Position numbers and translations under genes: made by a program. Positions 1 to 6,383 of a DNA stretch of 6,989 bases are shown piece after piece (within the stretch, counting starts at the first letter, position 1; every line of letters starts with the position of its first letter). The notes beneath the pieces are model-generated. The model was not told where the DNA came from and did not search any database. It worked only from the letters and a program-made list of their open reading frames with translations. The DNA lies in assembly GCA_003153585.1 (NCBI GenBank), contig PLZZ01000160.1:7109-14097 (forward strand), written 5' to 3'. The DNA comes from Acidobacteriota bacterium. GTDB lineage: Bacteria; Acidobacteriota; Terriglobia; Acidiferrales; UBA7541.

Positions 1-446
1 ATCAGCACTCCAAATGAAAGCGCCAATCGCGGACGCCGTTTGATTGTCCACATCGCTCCACAGAGCGACATGCTCGCCAGCAACATCGCCAACCCGCCTG
101 CGAATCCGCCCGGCAACGGTCTAAATCCGGGAACCGCTCCTTTACAGAATGTCTGCACGACGATCGCTACGTTAACCGCCGTCCCGGTCAACACGATTGA
201 ACTCGGCACAATGTTGCACGTGATGTCCTGCGACGAGCTCGTGCATCCGAGCTGTACCGTCCCGGTCGTGCCTGCCGTTCCGGTTAGCGTCAAACCAAAC
301 ACCGCACTGCTTCCGGGCGAAGTAACCACGGTCGAAGGACTTCCCGGAGCAACCGTGATAATCACTGGAGAACTGCTGTTGAATGTTGCGGTCACTGTTA
401 CAGCTGCGTTCAGTGTCACAGTGCATGTACCCGTTCCCGGGCATCC
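1..446 (-). repeat. Direct repeat, copy 1: C-terminal coding segment of the giant gene
   Basis: This segment aligns along its full length with 6538-6989 in the same orientation, with a net difference of only 6 nt (two codons). The last 33 or so bases (about 414-446) are identical in both copies, and long runs around the membrane-hairpin codons also match. It encodes the end of the last InlB-type repeat, the Ig-like domain and the start of the membrane hairpin. Both copies are cut by the window edges, so the true repeat is longer. Confidence 0.9.
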
Positions 447-3400
447 TGCCACTCCGCTCCAGCCAGCAAACGTCGATCCATTCGCCGCCGTCGCCGTCAG
501 TGTGACTACCTGACCGCTCGTAAAACTCGCCGAGCATGTCGTCGGGCAATTGATCCCCGCGGGGCTACTCGTCACCGTGCCCGTTCCCGTCCCCGCCTCG
601 TTTACACTCAAAGTGAAATTGTTCGTGCTCTGAGCGAAATTAGCTACAACGGTCGTGCCCGCTGTAATCGTAAACGTGCAAGTGCCCGTCCCTTCGCAGG
701 GCCCCGCGCCCCATCCCGTGAAGGTTGATCCGTCAGAAGCCGTAGCTGTCAACACGACCGTAGTGCCACTCGCGAAATTGAATGAACACGTCGCTCCACA
801 ATTAATACCGGCGGGACTACTCGTCACCGTCCCAGCGCCATTCCCCGTTTCCGTTATCGTGAGTATAACGTTGCCGCTCGCCTCGATCGTCGTCGGATCT
901 GTGGCATTCGCAGTCACCGATCCGCCTCCCGACACGCTGACCGCATTCACAACCGATGCCGCCGCATTGCCGGCTACGTTCACTGTCACCGTAATTACCG
1001 GATAACTCGCGCCGCCCGCCAAAGCGTCGCTGCGCGTGCAACTGGCCGCTGCGCACGTCCAGCCTGTTCCCGCCATCGACACCAGCGTCAATCCCGCCGG
1101 AACTGTGTCCGTCACCGTCACCGTCCCGTTCGTGGGCCCGCCAGTTTGGCCATTCGAAACCTTTACCATGTACTGCGCGTTCTGCTGGCCCTGGGTGAAG
1201 TTGCCCGTGTGTGACTTCGCGATGGCGAGAAGCGGAGGGCCGATGGGATTGATCACAGCTGAGTCGCTCGCGCTGCTCGGGGCCGAGCCGCCACCAGAGA
1301 GAGTCACCGTGTTCGTCGCAGGCGACGGGGTGTTTACCCCGACGTTCACCAGGACGGTGATCGGCGGGTAATTTGAGCCGGGAGCGAGAGCGTCGCTGCG
1401 AGTGCAGACGTTCGCCGCGTTGTTCGGAGGGCCGCAGGTCCAGCCCTGGCCAAACATGGAGACGAGCGACAGGCCGGATAGATTCGAGTCGATCGCGCCA
1501 GTAAGTCCGGTCGAGTCGTAAAGGAAGGTCTGCCCTGGTAGAGTGCAACAGTTTACCGTGAAGTCGACCGTGCTTCCCGCAGTGAGCGTTTCCACCACCG
1601 AGAAAGGCGTAAGCGTATTGACCGTGTTGCAGGTTTTGCCGTTACCAGGATTACAGATGAATGTGGAAAACACCGAGGTACCGTTCACCAGAATGCTGTC
1701 TGTTGTGCTAGTGGAATCCAAAGCGGAATAGCTTCCGGTGATTTCGTAAGTTCCGGACGCTGGGGCGGTCCAGCGGACGGCGGCGTCTGTTCCGCCGGTA
1801 TTCGTCGGATGCATCCAGAGCATATCGGTGGGCACGATAACCGTGCCGCAACTAACGGTTGAGCCGGTGTTGTTGGCGATCACATCCGGGTAACCCTCGC
1901 CCGACCAATAAGGAAGGCTGCAAGTAGGAAAGGCAGCATCCTGGCCGGTGAAAAGCGAAAACGCCGGTGGCGATTCCACGTACTGACCATAGCTCCACAC
2001 GCCGTTTGGATTAGAGGTTCCGGAAAAACTGGTCGCAATGTCCTGGGCCACGGCGGTCAGCGTGGTATCTGTCACGATGACGGTGCCGCTGCTGGCTGCC
2101 GCATTCGCGCCGTTCGATACTGTCACGGTATACTGCGCGCTGTGTTGGCCCTGAGTGAAATTGCCCGTGTGCGACTTCGTGATTGCCAGTGCTGGGCTGG
2201 GGCCGTTTGCCGAAGTAAACGTTACTGTCACTGTTTCTGCTGCAGCGGGCATGTTGAACGAACAAGTCGTCCCACCGCCGCCCACTACACAGGCTGTCGG
2301 AGTACCGCTAAAGGTGCCGGTGGAACCCGTCGGCGGTATTTCCGTCAGAACCACCGGCGCGTTGAACGTTGCGATAACCGAGCAGTCAACTATCCCCGCA
2401 GCCGGCCCGCAGCTAATACCGCCCCCTTGAACATTCACCGGGTTACTCGTAACCGTGCCTCCGGCGTTTCCGGCTCGGTTCACCGTCAGCAGGAACGTGT
2501 TTGCAGCAAACGCCGCCGTTGCAGACGTTATGCTTGGACTGATCGTAAAAGTGCAGGTAGCCACCGGGCTCGCGTTACACGGTCCGGCCGTCCAGCCCGT
2601 GAACACCTGTCCCGAAGCCGGAGTCGCTGTCAGCGTCACTGACGTGCCGGAAACAAAAGTAGTCGAGCAAACACTGGGCGGCGTGGGGTTCGCACAATTG
2701 ATCTCATTGGCGATTGTAGGATTTGAAGTGCTGGTCACCGACCCGTTCCCCGTTATGCTTACAGAGAAAGGACTCTGCTGCGATGTGAACAACGCACTGA
2801 CGGTTTGAGTCGCGCCCACATTCACAATGCACTTTATGACGTTCACAACCGTGCAGGGCCCGGTCCAGCCGCCGAAGTTTGAAGTGCTGTTCGGCTCGGC
2901 CGTCAACGTAGTGAGGGATCCGCTTACCAAGGTTTGCGAGCACGTACCTGTAGTGGTCCCTGCACTCATGTTGCAATCAATCGCGCCCGTGCCTGTCCCA
3001 TTCGTCCCAGTTACGATTCCGCCTCCGGTCGCGCCGGTGCCGGGCGTTACGTTGAGTGCGAAATCTGTCGTTCCAGTGTTAAACGTCGCCGTAATCTGTT
3101 CATTTTCGGTCACGGTGACCGAACAGGTCGCGCCAGAGACAGTACATGGCGTGCCGCTGGGCGCGCCCCATCCAGCAAACACCGCTCCGGGACCTGGCGT
3201 CGCTGTCAAAATCACTGCGGTTCCGCTCGGGTATGTTGTAGAGCAAGTGCCGGTAGCAGGTGGGCCGCTTATGTCCGCGCAGTTGATTTGCGGAGCGGCG
3301 TTGCTAGTCACGGTCCCGACCGAGGTCCCTTCTAGCTCGACCTCAAAACTAAAACCCGTCGCAGCCGTTACCGTCAGTGCAAGCGTAGGAGCCGTCGTGC

Positions 3401-6104
3401 CGGTAATATTCGCCGTGATTGTTGTTGGGCCGGCCCCGACCGCCGTCACCAGCCCGCTCGAACTTATCGTCGCCGCGGCTGTGTTAGAAGACATCCACGT
3501 CGCCGAGCTCGTCAGGTCCTGGAAAGTTCCGTCGCTAAAAGTTCCCAGCACGGTAAGCTGTTCCGTATTTCCAACCTGCAACGTTTGCGTTGTTGCAATG
3601 ATATTCGCGCTGAAAGAAGCCGACGCAGCGCTCGTGAGCGCAAATATCACCGCATCCGGCTGGGGAGCCGTAGGAGAAGTGCAACTCGTACAGGTTGTTT
3701 GAAAACCATTTACCGTCGTTGCCGGACTCGTGTTCCCGAAATAGTTCGCGGAGGTCGTACTCCCGGTTGCGTAGATTGTGTGATTCGTGTCTAAGCCGAG
3801 CCCGTCGATCTCTTCGTCTCCTCCGCCTCCGATGTAGCTCGAAAAGAATATCTCGGCGTTCGGATTCGCACCTGTATTCACCATGAGCCCGGAGACGAAG
3901 CCATCCTGTGCACCCACCAACGCCGACTGGAAGGCATTGGAAGTTGGAAAATCCGCCGATTCAGTGTGTCCACCCACGATGATGTAATATCCGGAGGGGA
4001 CATGCGGGTCGAAGGCCAGCGAACGAATTACATCAAATCCGCTGCTACCCCCGAAGTAACTGCCGCACAGGAGGCTGGCTGAACCGCTTTTCGTCGTGTC
4101 CATGATCGTGAAAAAGCCCGTCTCCTGGTTCGTGGAACTTGCCGCAGCGTTTGTCGTTTGCCCTGAAAACGCATTGAAAATCGGAATGTCCGGCGCGTTC
4201 GTCGTGCTGTTGGAAGTCGTGTGACCACCAAGGGCTACGACTCCGGTGCTGTTGGAGACAATTCCGGCGCCAAGATCAACCGCGCCTGCCTGCACGCCAG
4301 TAACGCCGCCGCCTCCGAAGTATGTTGCAAACTTCAACTCAGCCGCGCCGCTCAAGCTCGTGTCCAGCTTCATCAGGAAAGCATCCTGCGTCCCCTGCAA
4401 CGTTGGCTGGAAGCCCAGGACTCCCGCCGCCGCACCGCTGAACGCCACCGTGGATTCCGTGTTGCCGCCGAGATAGATGACGTTTCCGTTGGCCGAATCA
4501 ATAACTCCGCCGCAACCACTCCCGGAAAAACCTGTGCCCGTTTCCGTGCTGCCTGCCCCAACGTTCAAGTAGCTAAAATAGGTGGGGGTCAAGTCCGAGC
4601 GTTGCAGCTTGGCGGTAAAGCAATCGGTAGTGCCACTCGCCGCACCAGTCAAGCCGTTGTTGAACGCCGTCGCATAGGCTCCAGCCGTGGTTGGCAGGTT
4701 CGTTGCTTGCGTCGGGCCCGTAAATAGAACGTTTCCCGAAGGATCCACGAATACGAAGCCGTTCGACATCTCGTTGTTGCCACCCAGCAGGACGGAATGA
4801 TCGATCGAGGCACCGTTTGACACCAGCCGGGTAACAATCGCGGCTGTTGTGTCACTGCCCGTGATTGGGTTGAGAACCGAACCGGGATAATCGGCGCACG
4901 TCGTTTGGCCGCCAATCACTGGCTCTACTAGCGATGGTCCCTGACTCTCGTCCAGCGCCAGCCACACTCCCTCGCTCTCACAGACCGCGCCGCTTTCAAA
5001 CGCCGTGCTTCCTCCGATGAAACTCAAATAAACCAGCGATCCAGAGCCGGTTTTCTTGGGATCAATTTCGGTTACAAAAATGTTTACGCTTACGGTAGGA
5101 TTGCCAATGCTCGTGCTGGCCTCCGGAAAGCTGGTGATATTGCTGCTGAGCCCTGTGACGTACACTTTTGGCGAACCCGGGGTCGATGAATCCACAGCAA
5201 GGGATTCCGAAAGTTCAGTCCCGGTACCCCCCAGAAACGTCGCGTAGTTAATAGCTGGATCGATGACTAATACCCGGTTGCGATCGTAAGGGCCTAGATC
5301 AAACGTCACCACGTTTTTTGCGTCCAATACGAAGCTGCCTTTCACTGTCCGGCGGCCGGAGCTGTCCGGCTGATAGACGACCGGCTTGCGCATTCTAAAA
5401 TCCGAGCTAGCCGTATGCAAAACCAGGTCGCCGTCCGAGTCAATCTCAACTTTCGTCGCGCCGCTGATTTTGAAACCAATCTGACTGGGATCGGATCCAG
5501 GTGAAACTATGAAATCGTATTCCAACTGTCGTTCGTCGCCATGAAACAAAAGGTCTACACCCGGATAAACTTTCCCTACCTGCACTTGAGAATAAAGCGG
5601 CACACCAGTGCGCCAGTTCGCCGGATTCTTCCCGATCAGGTAGTTCACTTTCCCCGGCAGCTCTTCGAGCCCCTGAAATTCCGGGGCGGAATTTGCACCC
5701 AGGAGTTTCATCCTCAGCACCGATCGGCTCGATGATTTCGCATCTGTTCGAAACCGCGCCGGCAGCCCGTCAAATTTGTCCTCACTCTTCGAGACAGTTT
5801 TTTCTTCCACCAGCACAGTTTCTGTCGGCGCCAAGAACATGGTGTATCCGTTGCTACGCGTCAGGTAGCGCACGCTCGGATCAGTCTGCCCTTCGTTGGC
5901 CTCAAAGAAGAGCGGCAGGTGAATAGCGCTCGCGGCAATTTGCCGATCGTTTGCAATGGGCGCTGGCGTGAGCGCATTCCCGCTGTCTTGCGCCCGCTTC
6001 GTTTGCGCGGATAGTGCGTGTTGTGGCAGCGAACTGGAAAGGTGCAAAAAGAGGCAAAGAATTAGGAAGCCGGGCGTCTGGCGCAAGATTCGATCGAACA
6101 GCAT
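1..6104 (-). CDS. Giant secreted multidomain protein: DUF7948, seven SBBP propeller units, Big_2, InlB-type repeats, DUF11 (C-terminus outside window)
   Basis: Function is not known; it is probably an exported adhesin or carbohydrate-binding surface scaffold. The frame is open for 2,034 codons and leaves the window about 50 codons before the expected end, judged from the upstream paralogue. Residues 1-33 form a signal peptide (R5/R8, a hydrophobic core FLILCLFLHL, likely cleavage after ALSA). About 55-285 resembles DUF7948 (LPLFFEANEGQTD, then NYLIGKNPANW). About 287-830 holds seven SBBP-type units. About 832-912 is a Big_2 Ig-like domain (VGNTEQLTVLGTFSDGT). About 918-1300 holds four InlB-type repeats. 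DUF11 occupies 1304-1347 plus 1541-1620 around an inserted jelly-roll module. A second DUF11 is at 1622-1742, two InlB-type repeats at 1743-1910, and an Ig-like domain with a membrane hairpin starts at about 1912. No catalytic motif was recognised. The ATG at 6104 is chosen because AGGAGG lies four bases upstream. The domain set suggests Acidobacteriota. The reading frame is very secure; the role is inferred. Confidence 0.93.
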   Translation of the reverse strand, partial: MLFDRILRQTPGFLILCLFLHLSSSLPQHALSAQTKRAQDSGNALTPAPIANDRQIAASAIHLPLFFEANEGQTDPSVRYLTRSNGYTMFLAPTETVLVEEKTVSKSEDKFDGLPARFRTDAKSSSRSVLRMKLLGANSAPEFQGLEELPGKVNYLIGKNPANWRTGVPLYSQVQVGKVYPGVDLLFHGDERQLEYDFIVSPGSDPSQIGFKISGATKVEIDSDGDLVLHTASSDFRMRKPVVYQPDSSGRRTVKGSFVLDAKNVVTFDLGPYDRNRVLVIDPAINYATFLGGTGTELSESLAVDSSTPGSPKVYVTGLSSNITSFPEASTSIGNPTVSVNIFVTEIDPKKTGSGSLVYLSFIGGSTAFESGAVCESEGVWLALDESQGPSLVEPVIGGQTTCADYPGSVLNPITGSDTTAAIVTRLVSNGASIDHSVLLGGNNEMSNGFVFVDPSGNVLFTGPTQATNLPTTAGAYATAFNNGLTGAASGTTDCFTAKLQRSDLTPTYFSYLNVGAGSTETGTGFSGSGCGGVIDSANGNVIYLGGNTESTVAFSGAAAGVLGFQPTLQGTQDAFLMKLDTSLSGAAELKFATYFGGGGVTGVQAGAVDLGAGIVSNSTGVVALGGHTTSNSTTNAPDIPIFNAFSGQTTNAAASSTNQETGFFTIMDTTKSGSASLLCGSYFGGSSGFDVIRSLAFDPHVPSGYYIIVGGHTESADFPTSNAFQSALVGAQDGFVSGLMVNTGANPNAEIFFSSYIGGGGDEEIDGLGLDTNHTIYATGSTTSANYFGNTSPATTVNGFQTTCTSCTSPTAPQPDAVIFALTSAASASFSANIIATTQTLQVGNTEQLTVLGTFSDGTFQDLTSSATWMSSNTAAATISSSGLVTAVGAGPTTITANITGTTAPTLALTVTAATGFSFEVELEGTSVGTVTSNAAPQINCADISGPPATGTCSTTYPSGTAVILTATPGPGAVFAGWGAPSGTPCTVSGATCSVTVTENEQITATFNTGTTDFALNVTPGTGATGGGIVTGTNGTGTGAIDCNMSAGTTTGTCSQTLVSGSLTTLTAEPNSTSNFGGWTGPCTVVNVIKCIVNVGATQTVSALFTSQQSPFSVSITGNGSVTSTSNPTIANEINCANPTPPSVCSTTFVSGTSVTLTATPASGQVFTGWTAGPCNASPVATCTFTISPSITSATAAFAANTFLLTVNRAGNAGGTVTSNPVNVQGGGISCGPAAGIVDCSVIATFNAPVVLTEIPPTGSTGTFSGTPTACVVGGGGTTCSFNMPAAAETVTVTFTSANGPSPALAITKSHTGNFTQGQHSAQYTVTVSNGANAAASSGTVIVTDTTLTAVAQDIATSFSGTSNPNGVWSYGQYVESPPAFSLFTGQDAAFPTCSLPYWSGEGYPDVIANNTGSTVSCGTVIVPTDMLWMHPTNTGGTDAAVRWTAPASGTYEITGSYSALDSTSTTDSILVNGTSVFSTFICNPGNGKTCNTVNTLTPFSVVETLTAGSTVDFTVNCCTLPGQTFLYDSTGLTGAIDSNLSGLSLVSMFGQGWTCGPPNNAANVCTRSDALAPGSNYPPITVLVNVGVNTPSPATNTVTLSGGGSAPSSASDSAVINPIGPPLLAIAKSHTGNFTQGQQNAQYMVKVSNGQTGGPTNGTVTVTDTVPAGLTLVSMAGTGWTCAAASCTRSDALAGGASYPVITVTVNVAGNAAASVVNAVSVSGGGSVTANATDPTTIEASGNVILTITETGNGAGTVTSSPAGINCGATCSFNFASGTTVVLTATASDGSTFTGWGAGPCEGTGTCTFTITAGTTVVANFAQSTNNFTLSVNEAGTGTGTVTSSPAGINCPTTCSASFTSGQVVTLTATAANGSTFAGWSGVAGCPGTGTCTVTLNAAVTVTATFNSSSPVIITVAPGSPSTVVTSPGSSAVFGLTLTGTAGTTGTVQLGCTSSSQDITCNIVPSSIVLTGTAVNVAIVVQTFCKGAVPGFRPLPGGFAGGLAMLLASMSLCGAMWTIKRRPRLALSFGVL
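375..880 (-). repeat. Two divergent InlB-type repeats, second block (residues about 1743-1910)
   Basis: Two tandem units of about 84 codons share GTGTVTSSPAGINC, a following Cys, LTATA, STF-GW, a second pair in GTGTC and a closing V-A-F strand. They are still alike as DNA: the stretch near 561-578 recurs near 813-830, offset 252 bases. Their cysteine spacing is tight (C-x3-C and C-x5-C), unlike the looser first block, so these two form a separate subfamily. The same unit ends the visible part of the upstream paralogue. Confidence 0.8.
880..1241 (-). other. Second, intact DUF11 domain (residues about 1622-1742)
   Basis: The domain runs LLAIAKSHTGNFTQGQ, YMVKVSNG, GTVTVTDTVPAGLTLVSM, GTGWTCAAASCTRSDALA, YPVITVTVNV and VSVSGGGS. 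It is a near copy of the split domain but without an insertion, and so serves as the internal reference for where the jelly-roll module was placed. A Cys pair (C-x4-C) sits in the same loop as the C-x9-C pair of the first copy. Confidence 0.8.
1171..1219 (-). repeat. DUF11 DNA-level repeat, copy in the second domain
   Basis: This stretch matches 2131-2179 at 43 of 49 positions by hand count, in the same orientation and without gaps. It encodes KSHTGNFTQGQ and the start of the next strand. Five of the six differences are transitions, consistent with an internal duplication held under coding constraint. Confidence 0.8.
1485..2063 (-). other. Jelly-roll, carbohydrate-binding-like module inserted into the first DUF11 domain (residues about 1348-1540)
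   Basis: The segment begins after VIVTDT with DIATSFSGTSNPNGVWSYG and continues through LWMHP (1429-1433), AAVRWTAPASGTYEITG (W1445), VNGTSVF (1473-1479) and FLYDSTGLTGAID (about 1528-1538). This order (SNPNGVWSYG, M/LHP, VRWTAP-SGTY, LVNG, DSTGL) is one I recognise from carbohydrate-binding-like domains of acidobacterial and planctomycete surface proteins; sugar binding itself is inferred. Extra cysteines (FPTCSLPY, VSCGTV, FICNPGNGKTC, VNCC) suggest disulfide bracing. The flanking DUF11 halves rejoin cleanly around it. Confidence 0.7.
2131..2179 (-). repeat. DUF11 DNA-level repeat, copy in the first domain
   Basis: This is the partner of 1171-1219, 960 bases away in the same orientation, with 43 of 49 bases shared. 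It marks the start of the first DUF11 domain. The spacing is much larger than a single DUF11 domain because of the inserted jelly-roll module. Confidence 0.8.
2205..3353 (-). repeat. Four divergent InlB-type repeats, first block (residues about 918-1300)
   Basis: Four tandem units of roughly 92-98 residues share the pattern: hydrophobic strand, GTVTS or similar, INC...CS, SGT-V-LTA-P, a GW or equivalent, C...C and a closing TATF or TVTF strand. Every unit has four cysteines in two close pairs. The first pair is separated by 11, 10, 8 and 8 residues, and the second by 6, 7, 7 and 8. This family is known from exported bacterial proteins as a divergent InlB B-repeat. Paired cysteines suggest disulfides formed outside the cytoplasm. 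The fourth unit has lost the GW motif (TFSG instead). Confidence 0.75.
3610..5246 (-). repeat. Seven tandem SBBP-type beta-propeller units (residues about 287-830)
   Basis: Seven units each open with an aromatic or hydrophobic strand ending in GG or a similar turn: YATFLGG (287-293), FIGG (362-365), LLGG (439-442), YLNVGAG (512-518), YFGG (595-598), YFGG (683-686) and YIGG (757-760). Each is followed by a second strand of the VxGxT type, for example VTGLSSNITSFP, GGHTESADFP and YATGSTTSANYF. Spacing is 72-88 residues. This pattern and the preceding DUF7948-like domain match SBBP (seven-bladed beta-propeller) proteins. Unit 4 is the most divergent, with GAG in place of GG. Confidence 0.8.
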
Positions 6105-6108
6105 GGTT

Positions 6109-6114
6109 CCTCCT
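6109..6114 (-). promoter_or_regulatory. Shine-Dalgarno site of the giant gene
   Basis: Reading the minus strand, a perfect AGGAGG is followed by AACC and then the ATG at 6104. The four-base spacing is slightly tight but workable. This site decides the start: an in-frame ATG seven codons further upstream (6125-6123) has no purine-rich site before it, and using it would place the Shine-Dalgarno inside the coding region. Confidence 0.85.
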
Positions 6115-6159
6115 GCCGAAATCATGATTGGCAAATGGGAAAAAGTTTGACCAAAATTA

Positions 6160-6195
6160 GTACCGACGTACCTCGCCTAGGAGTATTGAAAATAC
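6160..6195. promoter_or_regulatory. Two small symmetrical elements upstream of the giant gene (candidate operator or promoter region)
   Basis: GTATTGAAAATAC (6183-6195) is a 5-bp inverted repeat around a 3-base centre. GTACCGACGTAC (6160-6171) places two self-palindromic GTAC boxes four bases apart. Both lie 55-92 bases before the ATG, a suitable place for a regulator or RNA polymerase. No known operator was recognised, and motifs this short can arise by chance. Confidence 0.22.
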
Positions 6196-6260
6196 ACACT
6201 TACCGCCTATGGTGGTGTTCGTAAGCCACTTAACTGGGACTTGCCGCTTCAGGCGCCTAC

Positions 6261-6281
6261 GCACCCTGCCTTGAAGGGTGC
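6261..6281 (-). terminator. Perfect 7-bp hairpin downstream of the upstream gene; possible transcript 3' end
   Basis: GCACCCT (6261-6267) pairs perfectly with AGGGTGC (6275-6281) across a 7-nt loop. It lies about 100 nt past the upstream gene's stop codon, and an 8-bp palindrome AGGCGCCT (6251-6258) follows. No T-run comes after the stem on the minus strand, so a classical intrinsic terminator is not supported. It could instead be an RNA-stabilising or processing hairpin, or a chance structure. Confidence 0.3.
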
Positions 6282-6383
6282 AACTCCGAAACCAAACACA
6301 CTGGCGTCAGGGGCTCCCGGAAGGCGCATTCCCACAGAGAAGACCGCATTTGCCTGGAACAGCGAAATTCCGCCGACTCTCGG

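Larger units (their letters stand above)
1240..2196 (-). other. First DUF11 domain, split (residues 1304-1347 and 1541-1620)
   Basis: The N-terminal half reads ALAITKSHTGNFTQGQ, then YTVTVSNG and GTVIVTDT. The C-terminal half resumes with LSGLSLVSMFGQGWTC, then CTRSDALAPGSNYPPITV and NTVTLSGGGS. Placed end to end, the halves align with the intact second DUF11. DUF11 is an Ig-like beta-sandwich common in long exported bacterial proteins, where it usually acts as a stalk or spacer. Confidence 0.75.
6105..6383. other. Intergenic region between the two paralogous genes
   Basis: These 279 bases separate the TAG of the upstream gene from the ATG of the giant gene. No convincing coding frame was found. 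The part nearest the giant gene (about 6115-6230) is richer in A and T than the flanking genes and holds two small symmetrical elements, as a promoter region might. The part nearer the upstream stop holds a perfect 7-bp hairpin. I could not identify -35 and -10 boxes with good spacing, so whether the giant gene has its own promoter or is read through from upstream is open. Confidence 0.7.

Noticed and set aside
40..1371. Plus-strand open frames at 40-513, 655-1005 and 1036-1371
   Set aside because: They are antisense to the DUF11, InlB-type and Ig-like modules and show the same low-complexity Val/Thr/Pro composition. They repeat only because the real repeats on the other strand repeat.
817..1548. 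243-codon minus-strand open frame rich in Arg, Gly and His
   Set aside because: It is an out-of-frame reading of the DUF11 and InlB-type region of the giant gene, with no start signal and no recognisable domain.
2827..3702. 291-codon plus-strand open frame, Val/Pro/Thr-rich
   Set aside because: It lies wholly antisense to the propeller, Big_2 and InlB-type repeats of the giant gene, has no Shine-Dalgarno before its ATG and matches no fold. Its composition is what results from reading Thr/Gly/Val-rich coding sequence backwards.
6123..6125. Alternative in-frame ATG for the giant gene, seven codons upstream
   Set aside because: No purine-rich ribosome site precedes it, whereas the ATG at 6104 has a perfect AGGAGG. 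The signal peptide also starts naturally at 6104.
5541..6150. Small plus-strand open frames over the DUF7948 and signal-peptide region
   Set aside because: They are antisense to well-supported coding sequence with a signal peptide and recognisable N-terminal domain, and have no convincing translation signals.
6126..6160. Possible sigma-70-type promoter near TTGGTC on the minus strand
   Set aside because: With 17-base spacing the matching -10 box would be CCAATC, which is a poor fit. Not strong enough to annotate.
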